A stretch of DNA of 41,420 nt from contig NZ_SSOJ01000015.1 of the NCBI RefSeq assembly GCF_029871205.1, positions 1-41,420 on the forward strand, written 5' to 3'. The translations under genes were made by a program, and so were the position numbers. This stretch comes from Pseudomonas sp. BN417 (GTDB lineage: Bacteria; Pseudomonadota; Gammaproteobacteria; Pseudomonadales; Pseudomonadaceae). The stretch's first letter is position 1. Each line of letters begins with the position of its first letter. Of this stretch, positions 1-8,005 are shown piece after piece. Under the pieces are notes generated by a model, which saw only the letters and a list, made by a program, of their open reading frames with translations, ran no database searches and was not told the DNA's origin.

Positions 1-311
1 AGCGTTGCAGAGGGGGACGAGCGGCATGGATGCCGCGAGAGGCGTGTGGGGCCAGGGATGGCCTCTCGCGCCGGGCCCCGGCGCGACGCTGGAGCGAGGG
101 AAACGCAGTAACAGCCGAAGGCTGGTCACCCGGCGCAGCCGGGCCGGATGCTGGGGCAAGTTTTTTGGTTTGTTTTCACGGGGCCGGCCATCCGGCGATT
201 GGAAAAGGGACTCGCCCGGGAGGGCGAAACCGAGACTCGAAGCCCACTCGGCAATGAGCCGAACGAAAAGACTCCAAGCCCCCTCACACCGGATTACCAA
301 TCCGGCGTGAG
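1..311. repeat. Structured non-coding intergenic element, probable Pseudomonas repeat
   Basis: No convincing gene is present; short open frames here have no recognisable protein. The stretch is packed with hairpins: GCGGCAT/ATGCCGC at 21-36, a 9-bp stem pairing 35-43 with 61-69, a GC-rich near-palindrome at 67-83, CCCGGC/GCCGGG at 129-143, TCGCCC/GGGCGA with a four-base loop at 212-227, and a 12-13 bp stem pairing 283-295 with 299-311. A T-rich box (TTTTTTGGTTTGTTTT) lies at 161-176. From memory this arrangement resembles a sequence that recurs between genes in many Pseudomonas genomes, but I could not verify copy number. Whether it is transcribed is unknown, and it may start left of the window. 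Confidence 0.45.
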
Positions 312-339
312 CCCCATTCCCCGGTAATCCGTGAAGAAC

Positions 340-367
340 CAAACAAAAGGCCCCCGAAGGGGCCCTT
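340..367 (-). terminator. Rho-independent terminator after mexK
   Basis: On the minus strand a GGCCCC-ttcg-GGGGCC hairpin (349-364) is followed by TTTTGTTT. It starts a few bases after the mexK stop codon at 372, so it should end the mexJ-mexK transcript. Confidence 0.85.
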
Positions 368-371
368 GTCG

Positions 372-3300
372 TCAGTGGCTGGGCTGCGCCTCGGGCGGGA
401 TGGCAGCCTGGGCCTGCCGCGCGTCCACCGGCTTGACCCGGAACCAGGCCGCATAGAGCGCCGGCAGGAACAGCAGGGTCAGGGCGGTGGCGACTATCAG
501 GCCGCCCATGATGGCCACGGCCATGGGGCCGAAGAACACGCTGCGCGATAGCGGAATCATCGCCAGTACCGCCGCCAGGGCGGTGAGCACTATCGGTCGG
601 AAGCGCCGCACCGTGGCTTCGATGATGGCGTGCCAGCGGTCCAGGCCGGCGGCGATGTCCTGCTCGATCTGGTCGACCAGGATCACCGAGTTGCGCATGA
701 TCATGCCCGCCAGGGCGATGGTGCCGAGCATGGCGACGAAACCGAACGGCTGGCGGAACACCAGGAGGAACAGGGTCACGCCGATCAGCCCCAGGGGCGC
801 GGTGATGAACACCATGGCCGAACGCGAGAAGCTCTTCAGCTGCAGCATCAGCAGGGTCAGCACGACGACGATGAACAGCGGCATGCCAGCGTTCACCGAC
901 TTCTGCCCGCGGGCCGAATCCTCCACCGTGCCACCCACTTCCAGCAGGTAGCCATCGGGCAGCTCGGCGCGGATCGGGTCCAGGGTCGGCGAGATGTCCT
1001 TGACCAGGCTGGCCGGCAGCGATTTGTCGTAGATATCGGCGCGCACGGTGACCGTCGGCAGGCGGTTGCGATGCCAGATGACGCCTTCCTCGAAGCCGTA
1101 CTCCAGGGTGGCGATCTGCGACAGCGGCACGCTGCGACCATTGTCGGTGGGCACCGCCAGGCTCGGCAGCAGGGCCAGTTCCTGGCGCTCGCGCACGGTG
1201 CCGCGCAGGAGGATCTCGATCAGTTCGTTGTCCTCGCGGTACTGGCTCACCGGCGCACCGGTCAGCGAGCTCTGCAGGAAACGCGACAGGTCGGCGGTGC
1301 TCACACCCATGGCGCGGGCGCGGTCCTGGTCGACGTTCAGCCGCACCACCTTGCTCGGCTCTTCCCAGTCCAGGTGCACGTTCACCACATGGGGGTTCTC
1401 GCGGACCTTGTCGGCCACTTGGCGGGCCAGGGCGCGGACTTCGTCGATATGCTCGCCAGAGACCCGGAACTGCACCGGGTAGCCGACCGGCGGGCCGTTC
1501 TCCAGGCGCGAGATGCGGCTGCGCAGGGTCGGGAAATCGTCGTTCAGCGTCTGGATCAGCCAGCTGCGGATTTCCTCGCGGGCCTCGATGGATCTAGCCA
1601 GCACCACGAATTGGGCAAAGCTGGCCGCCGGCAACTGCTGGTCCAGCGGCAGGTAGAAGCGCGGCGAACCGGTGCCGACATAGGCCACGTAGTTATCCAC
1701 AGCCGGATGGTCGCGCAGCATCGCCTCCAGGCGCTTGACCTCGGCCTCGGTGTTGCTGAGGGAAGCGCCCTCGTTGAGCTTGAGGTCCACCATCAGCTCC
1801 AGGCGCCCGGAGGCCGGGAAGAACTGCTGGGGCACGAAGCGGAACAGGGCGATGGAGCCGACGAAGGCCACCAGGGTCAGCAGGATCACCGTCTTGCGCC
1901 GCCGCACGCACCACTCCACCACGCGCCGGACGCGCTGGTAGAAAGGCGTCGAGTAGGGGTCGTGGCCCTTGTCGCTGCCGCCGTGCTTTTTCGCGTGCAG
2001 TTTGGCCAGGTCCGGTAGCAGGCGGTCGCCCAGGTAGGGGACGAACACCACGGCGGCGATCCAGGACACCACCAGGGCGATGGTGACCACCTGGAAGATC
2101 GAGCGGGTGTATTCGCCGGTACCCGATTGCGCGGTGGCGATGGGCAGGAAGCCGGCAGCGGTGATCAGGGTACCGGTAAGCATGGGAAAGGCCGTGCTGC
2201 TCCAGGCGTAACTGGCCGCCTTGAGGCGGTCGTAGCCCTGCTCCATCTTGATCGCCATCATCTCCACCGCAATGATCGCGTCGTCCACCAGGAGACCTAG
2301 CGCCAGCACCAGGGCGCCGAGGGAAATCTTGTGCAGGCCGATGCCGAGGTAGTACATCACCGCGAAAGTCATGGCCAGCACCAGCGGGATGGACAGCGCC
2401 ACCACCAGGCCGGTGCGCAGGCCCAGGGAGAAGAAGCTCACCAGCAGCACGATGACCAGGGCCTCGGTGAGCACGCGAACGAACTCCCCTACCCCGGTCT
2501 TCACCGCCGCCGGCTGGTCGGACACCTTGCGCAGCTGCATGCCGGCCGGCAGGTTCTGCTGCAGGCGGGCGAACTCGGTCTCCAGTGCCTGGCCGAGGAT
2601 GAGGATGTCACCACCAGCCTTCATGGATACCGCCAGGCCGATGGCGTCCTCGCCCATGAATCGCATGCGCGGCGCCGGCGGGTCGTTGAAGCCACGGCGC
2701 ACCTCGGCCACGTCGCCGATACGGAAGGTGCGGTCACCCACGCGAATGGGAAAGTCGCGGATCTCCTTCACCGAGTCGAAACGGCCGGACACCCGCAGCT
2801 GCACGCGGTCACTGGTGGTCTCGAAGAAACCCGCGGCCGCCACCGCGTTCTGCTCTTCCAGGGCCTGCTGCACGGCGGCCAGGGGCAGGCCCAGGGTGGC
2901 CAGCTTGACGTTGGACAGCTCGATCCAGATCTTCTCGTCCTGAAGGCCGAGCAGTTCCACCTTGCCCACGTCCTTGACCCGCTGCAGCTGCAGCTGGATG
3001 CGGTCGGCGTAGTCCTTGAGCACGGCGTAGTCGAAGCCTTCGCCGGTCAGCGCGTAGATGTTGCCGAAGGTGGTGCCGAACTCGTCGTTGAAGAACGGGC
3101 CCTGGATGCCTGGCGGCAAGGTATGGCGGATGTCGCCGATCTTCTTGCGCACCTGGTACCAGAGCTCGGGAATCTCATTGGAGTGCATGGAATCGCGGGC
3201 GATGAAGGTCACCTGGGACTCGCCGGGACGCGAGAAGGAGACGATCCGGTCGTACTCGCCGGTCTCCATCAGCTTCTTCTCGATGCGTTCGGTGACCTGG

Positions 3301-3488
3301 CGGGCCACTTCCTCGGCGCTCGCCCCCGGCCAGTTGGTGCGCACCACCATGGCCTTGAAGGTGAAGGGCGGATCTTCGCTCTGCCCCAGCTTGGTATAGG
3401 AAATGGCCCCGACAATGCCCAGCAGCAGCATGATGTAGAGGACGATCTGGCGGTTCTGCAGCGCCCAGGCGGAGAGGTTGAAGTTCAC
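372..3488 (-). CDS. mexK: RND multidrug efflux transporter, MexK-like
   Basis: This 1038-residue inner-membrane proton antiporter has the usual RND length and layout: an N-terminal helix, a large periplasmic loop, a block of helices, a second periplasmic loop and a second block of helices. The proton-relay pair Asp402-Asp403 is visible in GLLVDDAIIAVE, the equivalent of the TM4 aspartates of AcrB. The start is GTG at 3488; the ribosome site AAGGAG overlaps the mexJ stop codon six bases upstream, suggesting translational coupling. No outer-membrane channel gene is adjacent, as is known for mexJK, so the pump must borrow a channel such as an OprM or OpmH type. The symbol rests on the neighbouring mexJ and mexL-type genes and recalled synteny; another RND subfamily with the same substrate range is possible. 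Confidence 0.85.
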   Translation of the reverse strand: MNFNLSAWALQNRQIVLYIMLLLGIVGAISYTKLGQSEDPPFTFKAMVVRTNWPGASAEEVARQVTERIEKKLMETGEYDRIVSFSRPGESQVTFIARDSMHSNEIPELWYQVRKKIGDIRHTLPPGIQGPFFNDEFGTTFGNIYALTGEGFDYAVLKDYADRIQLQLQRVKDVGKVELLGLQDEKIWIELSNVKLATLGLPLAAVQQALEEQNAVAAAGFFETTSDRVQLRVSGRFDSVKEIRDFPIRVGDRTFRIGDVAEVRRGFNDPPAPRMRFMGEDAIGLAVSMKAGGDILILGQALETEFARLQQNLPAGMQLRKVSDQPAAVKTGVGEFVRVLTEALVIVLLVSFFSLGLRTGLVVALSIPLVLAMTFAVMYYLGIGLHKISLGALVLALGLLVDDAIIAVEMMAIKMEQGYDRLKAASYAWSSTAFPMLTGTLITAAGFLPIATAQSGTGEYTRSIFQVVTIALVVSWIAAVVFVPYLGDRLLPDLAKLHAKKHGGSDKGHDPYSTPFYQRVRRVVEWCVRRRKTVILLTLVAFVGSIALFRFVPQQFFPASGRLELMVDLKLNEGASLSNTEAEVKRLEAMLRDHPAVDNYVAYVGTGSPRFYLPLDQQLPAASFAQFVVLARSIEAREEIRSWLIQTLNDDFPTLRSRISRLENGPPVGYPVQFRVSGEHIDEVRALARQVADKVRENPHVVNVHLDWEEPSKVVRLNVDQDRARAMGVSTADLSRFLQSSLTGAPVSQYREDNELIEILLRGTVRERQELALLPSLAVPTDNGRSVPLSQIATLEYGFEEGVIWHRNRLPTVTVRADIYDKSLPASLVKDISPTLDPIRAELPDGYLLEVGGTVEDSARGQKSVNAGMPLFIVVVLTLLMLQLKSFSRSAMVFITAPLGLIGVTLFLLVFRQPFGFVAMLGTIALAGMIMRNSVILVDQIEQDIAAGLDRWHAIIEATVRRFRPIVLTALAAVLAMIPLSRSVFFGPMAVAIMGGLIVATALTLLFLPALYAAWFRVKPVDARQAQAAIPPEAQPSH

Positions 3489-3494
3489 GGCAGC

Positions 3495-4598
3495 TTACTC
3501 CTTGGCCACCAGCTTCACCGAGCGGTTGGCGCGGTCCACGGGCCGTACCTGCTGGCCCTCGCGCAGCACCTGCACGCCGGCGGCCACCACCCAGTCCTCG
3601 GGTTTCAGGCCTTCGAGCACCGGCACCCGGTCCTCGCCGTAGGGGCCGACCCGCACGGGGCGGCGCTTGAGTGTGGAGTCCTTGGGATCCACCACCCAGA
3701 CATAGGGCTGGCCGGCCTCGGCGGTCAGCGCCGAGAGCGGCACCGACAGCGGCACCGCGCCGTTGCTGCGGATGAATACGCGGGCGCTCTGGCCCAGTTC
3801 CGCCGGCACCTTGCCGGCGGCGAAGGCAACCCGCGCGGCGAAGGTACGCGATTGCGCATCGGCGGCCGGCGCCAGTTCGCGGATGCGCGCGGGGAAGCGC
3901 CGTCCCGGCAGCGACCAGAGCTCCACCGCCACCTCCTGCCCAACCTTGATGCGATCGAAACCGTGCTCGGGCAGGCTGATCAGCACCTCGCGCTCGCCGT
4001 CGGCAGCCAGGGTGAAGACAGTCTGGCCGGCGGCCACCACCTGCCCCACCTCGACACGGCGGCTGGCGACCACGCCGTCCTGGGGCGCGCGCACCACCGA
4101 ATAGGCGGCCTGGTTACTGGCGACGTTGAATTCGGCCTGGATCTGTTTCACCCGCGCCTCCCCGGCGCGGTACTGGTTTTCCACGTTGTCGTACTGGGAG
4201 CGGCTGATCATCTGGCGATCCAGCAGCGTGCGGTAGCGATCACGCTCGGCGCGCACCAGCTTGAGATTGGCCTCGGCCGCCGCCACCTGGGCGCGGCTGG
4301 CCTCAAGCTGCAGGCGCACGTCCTGCGGGTCCAGCTCAGCCAGGGGCTGGTCCTTCTTCACCCGCGCACCTATTTCCACCAGACGCCTGGTCACCTTGCC
4401 GCCGATGCGGAATGCCAGTTCCGGCTCGTAGCGCGCCCGCACCTCGCCCGGGAAGGTATCCACCGCGTCGGCGGCCGGCTGCGGCTGCACTACCATCGCC
4501 GGCCGCACCGCCTGTTGCACGGATTCGCCATTGCCGCAGGCCGTGATCAGCAGGGAGAGGGACAGAGGCAGAGCGAGGGGCAAGGCATGGCGAAACAT
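3495..4598 (-). CDS. mexJ: RND efflux periplasmic adaptor (membrane fusion) lipoprotein, MexJ-like
   Basis: This 367-residue adaptor links the RND pump to an outer-membrane channel. The chosen ATG at 4598 gives a signal peptide ending in the lipobox LITAC, with Cys21 as the lipidated residue, and AAAGG lies about nine bases upstream. A longer frame reaches back to 4733, but it runs through the operator region and into mexL, so it is rejected. Visible domains are a barrel-sandwich region, a coiled-coil hairpin (about residues 80-150, rich in Ala, Glu and Arg) and a beta-barrel with VVASRRVEVGQVV. It is the first gene of the operon with mexK and is expected to be repressed by the divergent TetR protein. 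Confidence 0.87.
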   Translation of the reverse strand: MFRHALPLALPLSLSLLITACGNGESVQQAVRPAMVVQPQPAADAVDTFPGEVRARYEPELAFRIGGKVTRRLVEIGARVKKDQPLAELDPQDVRLQLEASRAQVAAAEANLKLVRAERDRYRTLLDRQMISRSQYDNVENQYRAGEARVKQIQAEFNVASNQAAYSVVRAPQDGVVASRRVEVGQVVAAGQTVFTLAADGEREVLISLPEHGFDRIKVGQEVAVELWSLPGRRFPARIRELAPAADAQSRTFAARVAFAAGKVPAELGQSARVFIRSNGAVPLSVPLSALTAEAGQPYVWVVDPKDSTLKRRPVRVGPYGEDRVPVLEGLKPEDWVVAAGVQVLREGQQVRPVDRANRSVKLVAKE

Positions 4599-4690
4599 GA
4601 TGAATGACCTTTCGCGAAGAGCGGTTGGAATATTTATACTGCTGGGTATAGTAAAAATAGCAAACTCACCAGTCCAGTATTTAAAAACAA
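4599..4690. promoter_or_regulatory. Divergent mexJ/mexL promoter and operator region
   Basis: The 92-bp gap between the two divergent starts is strikingly AT-rich compared with its surroundings. It holds the inverted repeat TATAC-N6-GTATA at 4635-4650 and a GTATTT at 4677-4682. MexL of P. aeruginosa is reported to bind GTATTT-type repeats in the same gap, so this is the likely operator. A TATACT hexamer within the repeat could double as a -10 element. mexL itself has no good Shine-Dalgarno sequence. Confidence 0.6.
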
Positions 4691-5326
4691 ATGTCTGACA
4701 ATTCATTTCCGACCAGCGGCCCAGGCCGCCCAAAAGACCCAGCGAAGCGAAAGGCGATTCTCGAAGCCGCCAAGAATCTCTTCCTGAGAAACGGCTACGA
4801 CGGCAGCAGCATGGACGCCATCGCCGCCGAAGCCGGAGTGTCCAAACTCACGGTGTACAGCCACTTCACCGACAAGGAGACGCTCTTCTCCGCCGCGGTG
4901 AAGGCCAAGTGCGAGGAGCAGCTCCCGGAACTGCTGTTCGAACTGCCGGCGGATGCCAGCATCGAGAGCGTGCTGCTGAACATCGGCCGCAGCTTCCATG
5001 AGTTGATCAACAGCCGCGAGTCGGTGGAGCTCCACCGCGTGATGGTGGCGGCGGCCAGCCAGAATCCGAAGCTGGCGCGGATGTTCTACGAGGCGGGTCC
5101 CCTGCAGGTGCTACGGGAAATGACCGGGCTGCTGACCCAGGCCAAACAGGCCGGCAAGCTACGCATCGAGGAGCCGGTGAATGCCGCCGAGCACTTCTTC
5201 TGCCTGATCAAGGGTGGACACAACTTCCGCCTGCTGATCGGCTACACCCCACCCCTGGATGGTGAGGAAGCCGAGCGGCATGTGCGGGAGGTGGTGGAGC
5301 TGTTCGTCAGGGCCTATGCGCCTTGA
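4691..5326 (+). CDS. mexL: TetR-family repressor of the efflux operon, MexL-like
   Basis: The 211-residue protein has an N-terminal TetR helix-turn-helix (about residues 15-60, with AIAAEAGVSKLTVYSHFTDK as the recognition region) and a C-terminal ligand domain. It is divergent from mexJ across a 92-bp AT-rich gap with an inverted repeat. Its length matches MexL (about 212 residues as I recall). It most likely represses mexJK and itself. The start is ATG preceded by an A-rich run (TTAAAAACAA) with no Shine-Dalgarno motif, so translation may be weak. The ligand is unknown. Confidence 0.85.
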   Translation: MSDNSFPTSGPGRPKDPAKRKAILEAAKNLFLRNGYDGSSMDAIAAEAGVSKLTVYSHFTDKETLFSAAVKAKCEEQLPELLFELPADASIESVLLNIGRSFHELINSRESVELHRVMVAAASQNPKLARMFYEAGPLQVLREMTGLLTQAKQAGKLRIEEPVNAAEHFFCLIKGGHNFRLLIGYTPPLDGEEAERHVREVVELFVRAYAP

Positions 5327-5363
5327 AAGCAGCTGGAAGCCTGAAGCCTGAAGGTAGAGCTTG

Positions 5364-5397
5364 CGAAACCCATCAACCGCGGTCCGCATGGGTTTCG
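5364..5397. repeat. Short inverted repeat, GAAACCCAT type
   Basis: CGAAACCCAT (5364-5373) and ATGGGTTTCG (5388-5397) form a perfect 10-bp stem with a 14-base loop. It is followed by CTCAACCCATCCTAC, the outer arm commonly seen in full-length copies of this Pseudomonas intergenic repeat; the matching left arm is missing, so this looks like a truncated copy. It lies between the convergent mexL and rsmJ genes. Confidence 0.6.
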
Positions 5398-5419
5398 TGC
5401 CTCAACCCATCCTACGGCG

Positions 5420-5487
5420 CCGGAAGCCGGAAGCCGGAAGTCGCAGCAATCGCCAGCTCTTCCAGCTTCTAGCTTCCAGCTTCCAGC
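5420..5487. repeat. Heptamer tandem repeats overlapping the 3' end of rsmJ
   Basis: Three units of CCGGAAG (5420-5440) are followed after 19 bases by four units of TTCCAGC/TTCTAGC (5460-5487). The second unit of the latter, TTCTAGC, carries the minus-strand stop codon of rsmJ. Related GCCTGAA units occur at about 5339-5352 after mexL. The pattern indicates slippage-prone DNA. Confidence 0.7.
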
Positions 5488-6248
5488 TTCTTCTTCGGAT
5501 AGATGTCATAGCGGCTTGACTTGCCTTCCAGCGCATAACCCGGCTTGGCGCCTTCGATGATCGGCGCCTTGCGCGGGCGCTTGACCACAACCCGGTGGCT
5601 GGCCAGGGCCAGGGCGGCCTCCAGCAGTGCCGGAGCGTCCTGGTCGTCGCCCACCAAGGGACGGAACAGGCGCATTTCCTTCTTCACCAGGGCGCTCTTG
5701 TCGCGGTGCGGGAACATCGGGTCGAGGTAGATCACCTGGGGCGCGTCGCCCTGCCAACTGCGCATCAGCTCGATGGCATTGCCCTGCAGCAGGTGCATGC
5801 GCGCGGCGATGGCGGCGGTTTCCAGGTCCCGGGCGGCACGGGCCAGGCCATCCTCCAGCAGCGCGGCGATCAGGGGCTGGCGCTCGATCAGGGTCATCTC
5901 GCAACCCAGGGTGGCCAACACGTAAGCGTCACGCCCCAGACCCGCGGTGGCGTCCAGAACCCGGGGGCGAATGCCGGGCTGCACGCCCACCGCCTTGGCG
6001 ATCATCTGCCCGCTGCCGCCGCCGAATTTGCGCCGGTGCGCGGCTGCGCCCTCGACGAAATCCACCCGCACGGGCCCAGGGGAGTCGGGGCCCAGTTGCA
6101 ACAGCTGCAGGCCTTCGCTGCCCAACTGCAGGGCGAAATCCGCCTCGCCTTCGCGCGCCAGCCCCAGGCGCGCGGCCCAGTCCCCCAGCGCCTCGGCAAA
6201 GGCCGGCTCCAGGGCCTCGGCCCTCACCCTGACAGATTCTTCACTCAT
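5469..6248 (-). CDS. rsmJ: 16S rRNA (guanine-1516-N2)-methyltransferase
   Basis: This 259-residue SAM-dependent enzyme methylates G1516 of 16S rRNA in the cytoplasm. The family is recognised from [19 protein letters not shown] (SAM-binding motif I), the [18 protein letters not shown] motif near the catalytic site, and the VVKRPRKAP segment near the C terminus. The start MSEESVRVR at 6248 gives the usual family length; the open frame continues upstream into a repeat-bearing gap and is rejected. The last residues (KKKLEAGS) are encoded by heptamer repeats, and the stop codon lies inside a variant repeat unit, so the C terminus may differ between strains. Confidence 0.9.
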   Translation of the reverse strand: MSEESVRVRAEALEPAFAEALGDWAARLGLAREGEADFALQLGSEGLQLLQLGPDSPGPVRVDFVEGAAAHRRKFGGGSGQMIAKAVGVQPGIRPRVLDATAGLGRDAYVLATLGCEMTLIERQPLIAALLEDGLARAARDLETAAIAARMHLLQGNAIELMRSWQGDAPQVIYLDPMFPHRDKSALVKKEMRLFRPLVGDDQDAPALLEAALALASHRVVVKRPRKAPIIEGAKPGYALEGKSSRYDIYPKKKLEAGS

Positions 6249-6326
6249 GGACACACACGCCTGACCGGAAAAAACCCGCGCATTCTGCCAGAGCCGGCGT
6301 CCAGCGTCCCGCCGTCGCCCCGACTG

Positions 6327-6413
6327 GTAGGTTGGTGCTGAGCGCAGCGAAGCCCAACGATTCCCGGCACGGATTCGTTGTTGGGCTTCGCCTTCGGCTC
6401 TGCACCAACCTAC
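6327..6413. repeat. Long imperfect palindrome, GTAGGTTGGTGC type
   Basis: The left arm starts at 6327 (GTAGGTTGGTGC) and continues to GCGAAGCCCAACGA; the right arm begins TCGTTG at 6374 and ends GCACCAACCTAC at 6413. Outer arms pair over 12 bp and inner arms over about 14 bp with a one-base slip, separated by an unpaired stretch. It fills the gap between rsmJ and the extensin-like gene and may act as a transcript end or mRNA stabiliser. Confidence 0.75.
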
Positions 6414-6432
6414 GGACAGTGCCATAGGTAAA

Positions 6433-7122
6433 TCAGCGGCACATGCGGAACAACCCCATGTCCAGGTGGAAATGGTCGCGGTGGGCCACGTTGTAGTCGG
6501 GCCCGAGGGTGGCATTGAAATGCTCGCAGGCGGCATCCCGCACCTGCCGCAGGAAGCGCGCCTCCTCGCCGTCGCCCTTCCAGTCCCGCGCCAGCGTGAT
6601 GCGCCGGCCATCGGCCAGGCGGAAGCCGGCGATGTCCAGGGCGTTGGCCGAGGCGTGCTGGCTGCGGCGCTGGCTGCCGCCGATATTGCGGCAGGCGAAG
6701 CTGCCCAGGTGCTCGATGTGCACCACCCGCTGGCCGAACACCTGGTGTGCGGCGGGCTGCAGGCCATGCTGCTCGAACAGTGCGAAGGCCACCGCCAGTT
6801 CGCAGCTGGCGATGAAGCTGCTGCTGAAGGCGAGATCGGAGGCGCTGATACGCACCGGGTTCTCCAGGGGGCAGCCGGCGGCCGACGCACTGTCCGGCAC
6901 TCTCGTGTACTTCAATGGAGAGCTGGACAGGGCCAGGCGACAGAGTTCGGGGTCGTCCTGCAGACGCCACAGTTTGATGGAGGTGACCAGGTTAGGCGTC
7001 TCCCGTACGTCCAGGGGCGCCCAGGGATTCCAGCGTGGCGGTGGCGTCAGTGACCAGCCCTGCTCCAGGGGCGGTGCCACCAGTACCGATAGCGCCGCGA
7101 TGGACATCGACAGGCGGCGCAC
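6433..7122 (-). CDS. Extensin-like family protein, probably exported
   Basis: About 229 residues. The C-terminal two thirds matches the bacterial extensin-like domain (Pfam Extensin-like_C as I recall), with [25 protein letters not shown], the SFACRNIGG...[14 protein letters not shown] core and [14 protein letters not shown] at the end. These His, Asp and Cys residues resemble the metal site of D-Ala-D-Ala carboxypeptidase-type peptidases, so a cell-wall role is possible but unproven. The start is uncertain: GTG at 7122 gives a short positively charged, hydrophobic N terminus ([17 protein letters not shown]) that could be a signal or anchor; ATG at 7107 is the alternative. It begins seven bases after the previous gene and is likely co-transcribed with it. 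Confidence 0.75.
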   Translation of the reverse strand: MRRLSMSIAALSVLVAPPLEQGWSLTPPPRWNPWAPLDVRETPNLVTSIKLWRLQDDPELCRLALSSSPLKYTRVPDSASAAGCPLENPVRISASDLAFSSSFIASCELAVAFALFEQHGLQPAAHQVFGQRVVHIEHLGSFACRNIGGSQRRSQHASANALDIAGFRLADGRRITLARDWKGDGEEARFLRQVRDAACEHFNATLGPDYNVAHRDHFHLDMGLFRMCR

Positions 7123-7129
7123 TGTCGGC

Positions 7130-7957
7130 TCAGGGCTTGAACAGATCGTTGATGCGGTCGAAGGGCATCGCCTGTCCCATGGCTGCCAGATTGCCCTGGC
7201 GCAGCTCCTCCGCTGCTCGGAAGAAGGCGCCAAAGGCCACCCGCGCCAGGTTGGAGCCGACGCTGACGCGCTTGACCCCGAGTTCGGCCAGTTCCTCCAG
7301 GCCAAGCTTCAGGCTCGGCGAGCCGACCAGCACGTTCACCGGCCGCGGGGCCACGGCTCGCACCACTTCGCTGATCTGTGCGCGAGTGGTAAGGCCCGGC
7401 GCGTAGAGCACATTCGCCCCCGCCTCGGCGTAGGCGACCAGGCGGCGCAGGGTGTCGTCCAGATCGGGACGACCATGGAGGAAGTTCTCCGCCCGCGCCG
7501 CCAGGGTGAAAGGGAAGCCGAGGCCGCGAGCAGCCTCCACCGCCGCGCGGATGCGCTCCACCGCCAATTCCAGCGGGTAGATGGGCTCCTGCTCCCGGCC
7601 GCTGGCGTCTTCGATCGAACCACCCACCAGCCCGGCCTCGGCCGCCGCCAGGATGGTCGCCGCGCAGTCCTCGGGGCGATCGCCATAGCCGTTCTCCAGG
7701 TCCGCCACCACCGGCAGGGGTGTCGCCTCGACAATGGCGCGGGCATTGGCCAGGGCCTCCTCACGGCTGACATTGCCTTCGGCATCGCGGCGGCCAAGGG
7801 CGAACGCCAGGCCGGCGCTGGTGGTGGCCAGCGCATGGAAGCCCAGGTGGGCGAGCATCTTCGCCGAACCGGCATCCCAGGGGTTGGGCAGGACGAACAG
7901 GCCGGGGGCGCGGTGCAGGGCGGCGAAAGCTTCGCCACGTTGCGCTTGGGTGGTCAT
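7130..7957 (-). CDS. Isocitrate lyase / phosphoenolpyruvate mutase family protein
   Basis: The 275-residue single TIM-barrel protein belongs to the PEP mutase/isocitrate lyase superfamily, seen from LPNPWDAGSAKML, ATTSAGLAFALGRRD, VVADLENGYGD and GGSIEDASG, which supply the metal and substrate site. Members split C-C or P-C bonds, for example 2-methylisocitrate lyase or oxaloacetate decarboxylase. This shorter subfamily lacks the KKCGH-type isocitrate lyase signature, so the substrate cannot be named. The ATG at 7957 is preceded by GGAG at a seven-base spacing, better than the TTG two codons upstream. It is upstream of, and probably co-transcribed with, the extensin-like gene. Confidence 0.85.
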   Translation of the reverse strand: MTTQAQRGEAFAALHRAPGLFVLPNPWDAGSAKMLAHLGFHALATTSAGLAFALGRRDAEGNVSREEALANARAIVEATPLPVVADLENGYGDRPEDCAATILAAAEAGLVGGSIEDASGREQEPIYPLELAVERIRAAVEAARGLGFPFTLAARAENFLHGRPDLDDTLRRLVAYAEAGANVLYAPGLTTRAQISEVVRAVAPRPVNVLVGSPSLKLGLEELAELGVKRVSVGSNLARVAFGAFFRAAEELRQGNLAAMGQAMPFDRINDLFKP

Positions 7958-8005
7958 GGGCAAGCTCCGGAGAATCAGGACAGAACGAATAGCCTAGCCC
8001 AAGGC

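Noticed and set aside
5-310. 101-residue open frame in the left-edge element
   Set aside because: Composition follows the hairpin-rich DNA, there is no ribosome site and no domain; the region looks non-coding.
630-2018. 462-residue open frame on the plus strand
   Set aside because: It lies antisense inside mexK, has low-complexity His/Gln/Arg-rich composition typical of GC-skewed shadow frames, and no ribosome site.
2331-4607. 758-residue open frame on the plus strand
   Set aside because: Antisense across both mexK and mexJ; the composition is a His/Gln/Leu-rich mirror of the real genes, with no recognisable domain.
3495-4733. 412-residue mexJ starting at 4733
   Set aside because: It would run through the operator and into mexL; ATG 4598 gives a signal peptide, lipobox and ribosome site.
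5420-5487. Short repeats as a CRISPR array
   Set aside because: Units are 7 bp without spacers, and no cas genes are present.
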